A stretch of 6,556 nucleotides of DNA from IMCC26077 sp044344975 (lineage in GTDB: Bacteria; Actinomycetota; Actinomycetes; Nanopelagicales; Nanopelagicaceae). The first letter of the stretch is position 1; every line of letters starts with the position of its first letter. This document shows positions 6,296 through 6,556 of the stretch, piece by piece. The position numbers and the translations under genes were made by a program. Where the stretch lies: the NCBI GenBank assembly GCA_044344975.1, contig JBIJBY010000069.1:1-6556 (forward strand). The letters are read 5' to 3'. The notes under the pieces are model-generated. The model worked only from the letters and a program-made list of their open reading frames with translations, was not told the DNA's origin and ran no database searches.

Positions 6296-6556
6296 TTAAG
6301 GAAAGCAACTAAAGTTGCGAGAGCCGGTGTTACAAGTAATGCGGGGAGCATATCTCCGATAGCTATTGTTTTGATTGCTAGAAGTCGAAGCCCGATTCCA
6401 ATCAGAAGCAATCCCCCAACACCGGTAATTGCATCAATCTGATAATCAGCGAGAACCGTTCCTAGCAGCGCGCCCACAGCTGACCATGCCCCTTGATAAA
6501 CCAACACACTTATAGCCGAGGCGGCAACACCCCAACCAAGGGCTGCTGCAAATGCA
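6292..6556 (-). CDS. DUF554 family membrane protein, C-terminal part (5' end outside window)
   Basis: The minus-strand frame is open from the right edge to TAA at 6294-6292, giving the last 87 residues. The visible part is almost entirely hydrophobic, with about three membrane helices. It contains GWGVAASAISVLVYQGAW, then ITGVGGLLLIGIGLRLLAIK, then IGDMLPALLVTPAL. The order VGG-LL-x-GIG-x-x-LL-x-IK followed by x-LPAL is the recalled ending of DUF554 (YdfK/YqgA-like) inner-membrane proteins, whose transport role is not established. A GTG at 6507 could be read as a start, but the conserved sequence continues upstream of it to the window edge, so the gene is truncated by the window rather than short. 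Its stop and that of the dehydrogenase overlap by 4 bases. Confidence 0.82.
   Translation of the reverse strand, partial: AFAAALGWGVAASAISVLVYQGAWSAVGALLGTVLADYQIDAITGVGGLLLIGIGLRLLAIKTIAIGDMLPALLVTPALATLVAFLN
6305..6318. repeat. Short hairpin just inside the DUF554 3' end, convergent junction
   Basis: GCAAC (6305-6309) and GTTGC (6314-6318) form a 5-bp stem with a TAAA loop, about 10 bases past the dehydrogenase stop and inside the last codons of DUF554. No T run follows on the plus strand, so it is not a classic terminator for the dehydrogenase. The core resembles the inverted repeat at 133-164. Confidence 0.25.

Overview
The window looks like ordinary core chromosome from a compact, A+T-leaning actinobacterium. 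Four things suggest this. The partial protein at the left edge has the ending of the actinobacterial DUF5703 family. The ABC-F protein resembles Streptomyces and Mycobacterium (Rv1473-type) homologues over its whole length. Two genes appear to be leaderless with GTG starts, which is common in actinobacteria. The -10 elements have the TANNNT form (TAGGCT, TAGATT, TAGCCT). Modest G+C, very short gaps and interlocking convergent gene ends fit the streamlined freshwater actinobacteria (Nanopelagicales/acI or similar), but that placement is inference. There are no mobile elements, CRISPR arrays or phage genes, and no gene-free stretch longer than about 125 bases.

Layout, left to right. The end of a DUF5703 gene (+) converges on an M20-family metallopeptidase (-), with an inverted repeat at the junction. 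A 125-base divergent gap holds the promoter of a tRNA-Leu(GAG) gene (+). Forty-six bases after the tRNA comes a quinone-oxidoreductase-like MDR protein (+), whose stop overlaps the start of an 87-residue three-helix membrane protein of unknown function (+). Adenine phosphoribosyltransferase (apt, +) follows with its own probable leaderless promoter. It ends 5 bases from the end of a convergent ABC-F ATPase (-). An 86-base divergent gap separates the ABC-F gene from an NADP(H)-type zinc alcohol dehydrogenase (+). The stop codon of that dehydrogenase overlaps the stop of a convergent DUF554 membrane protein (-), which runs off the right edge.

Working together: this is a string of housekeeping genes rather than one pathway. 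Apt salvages adenine, the M20 enzyme probably hydrolyses peptides or acyl-amino acids, the ABC-F protein acts on the ribosome, and the two MDR oxidoreductases reduce quinones/enones and aldehydes. The only likely multi-gene transcript is the MDR protein plus the small membrane protein. I found no convincing undescribed system. The best leads are the matched leaderless promoters of the MDR and apt genes, the Shine-Dalgarno-masking hairpin before the ABC-F start, the shortened catalytic domain of the MDR protein, and the unknown overlapping membrane protein.
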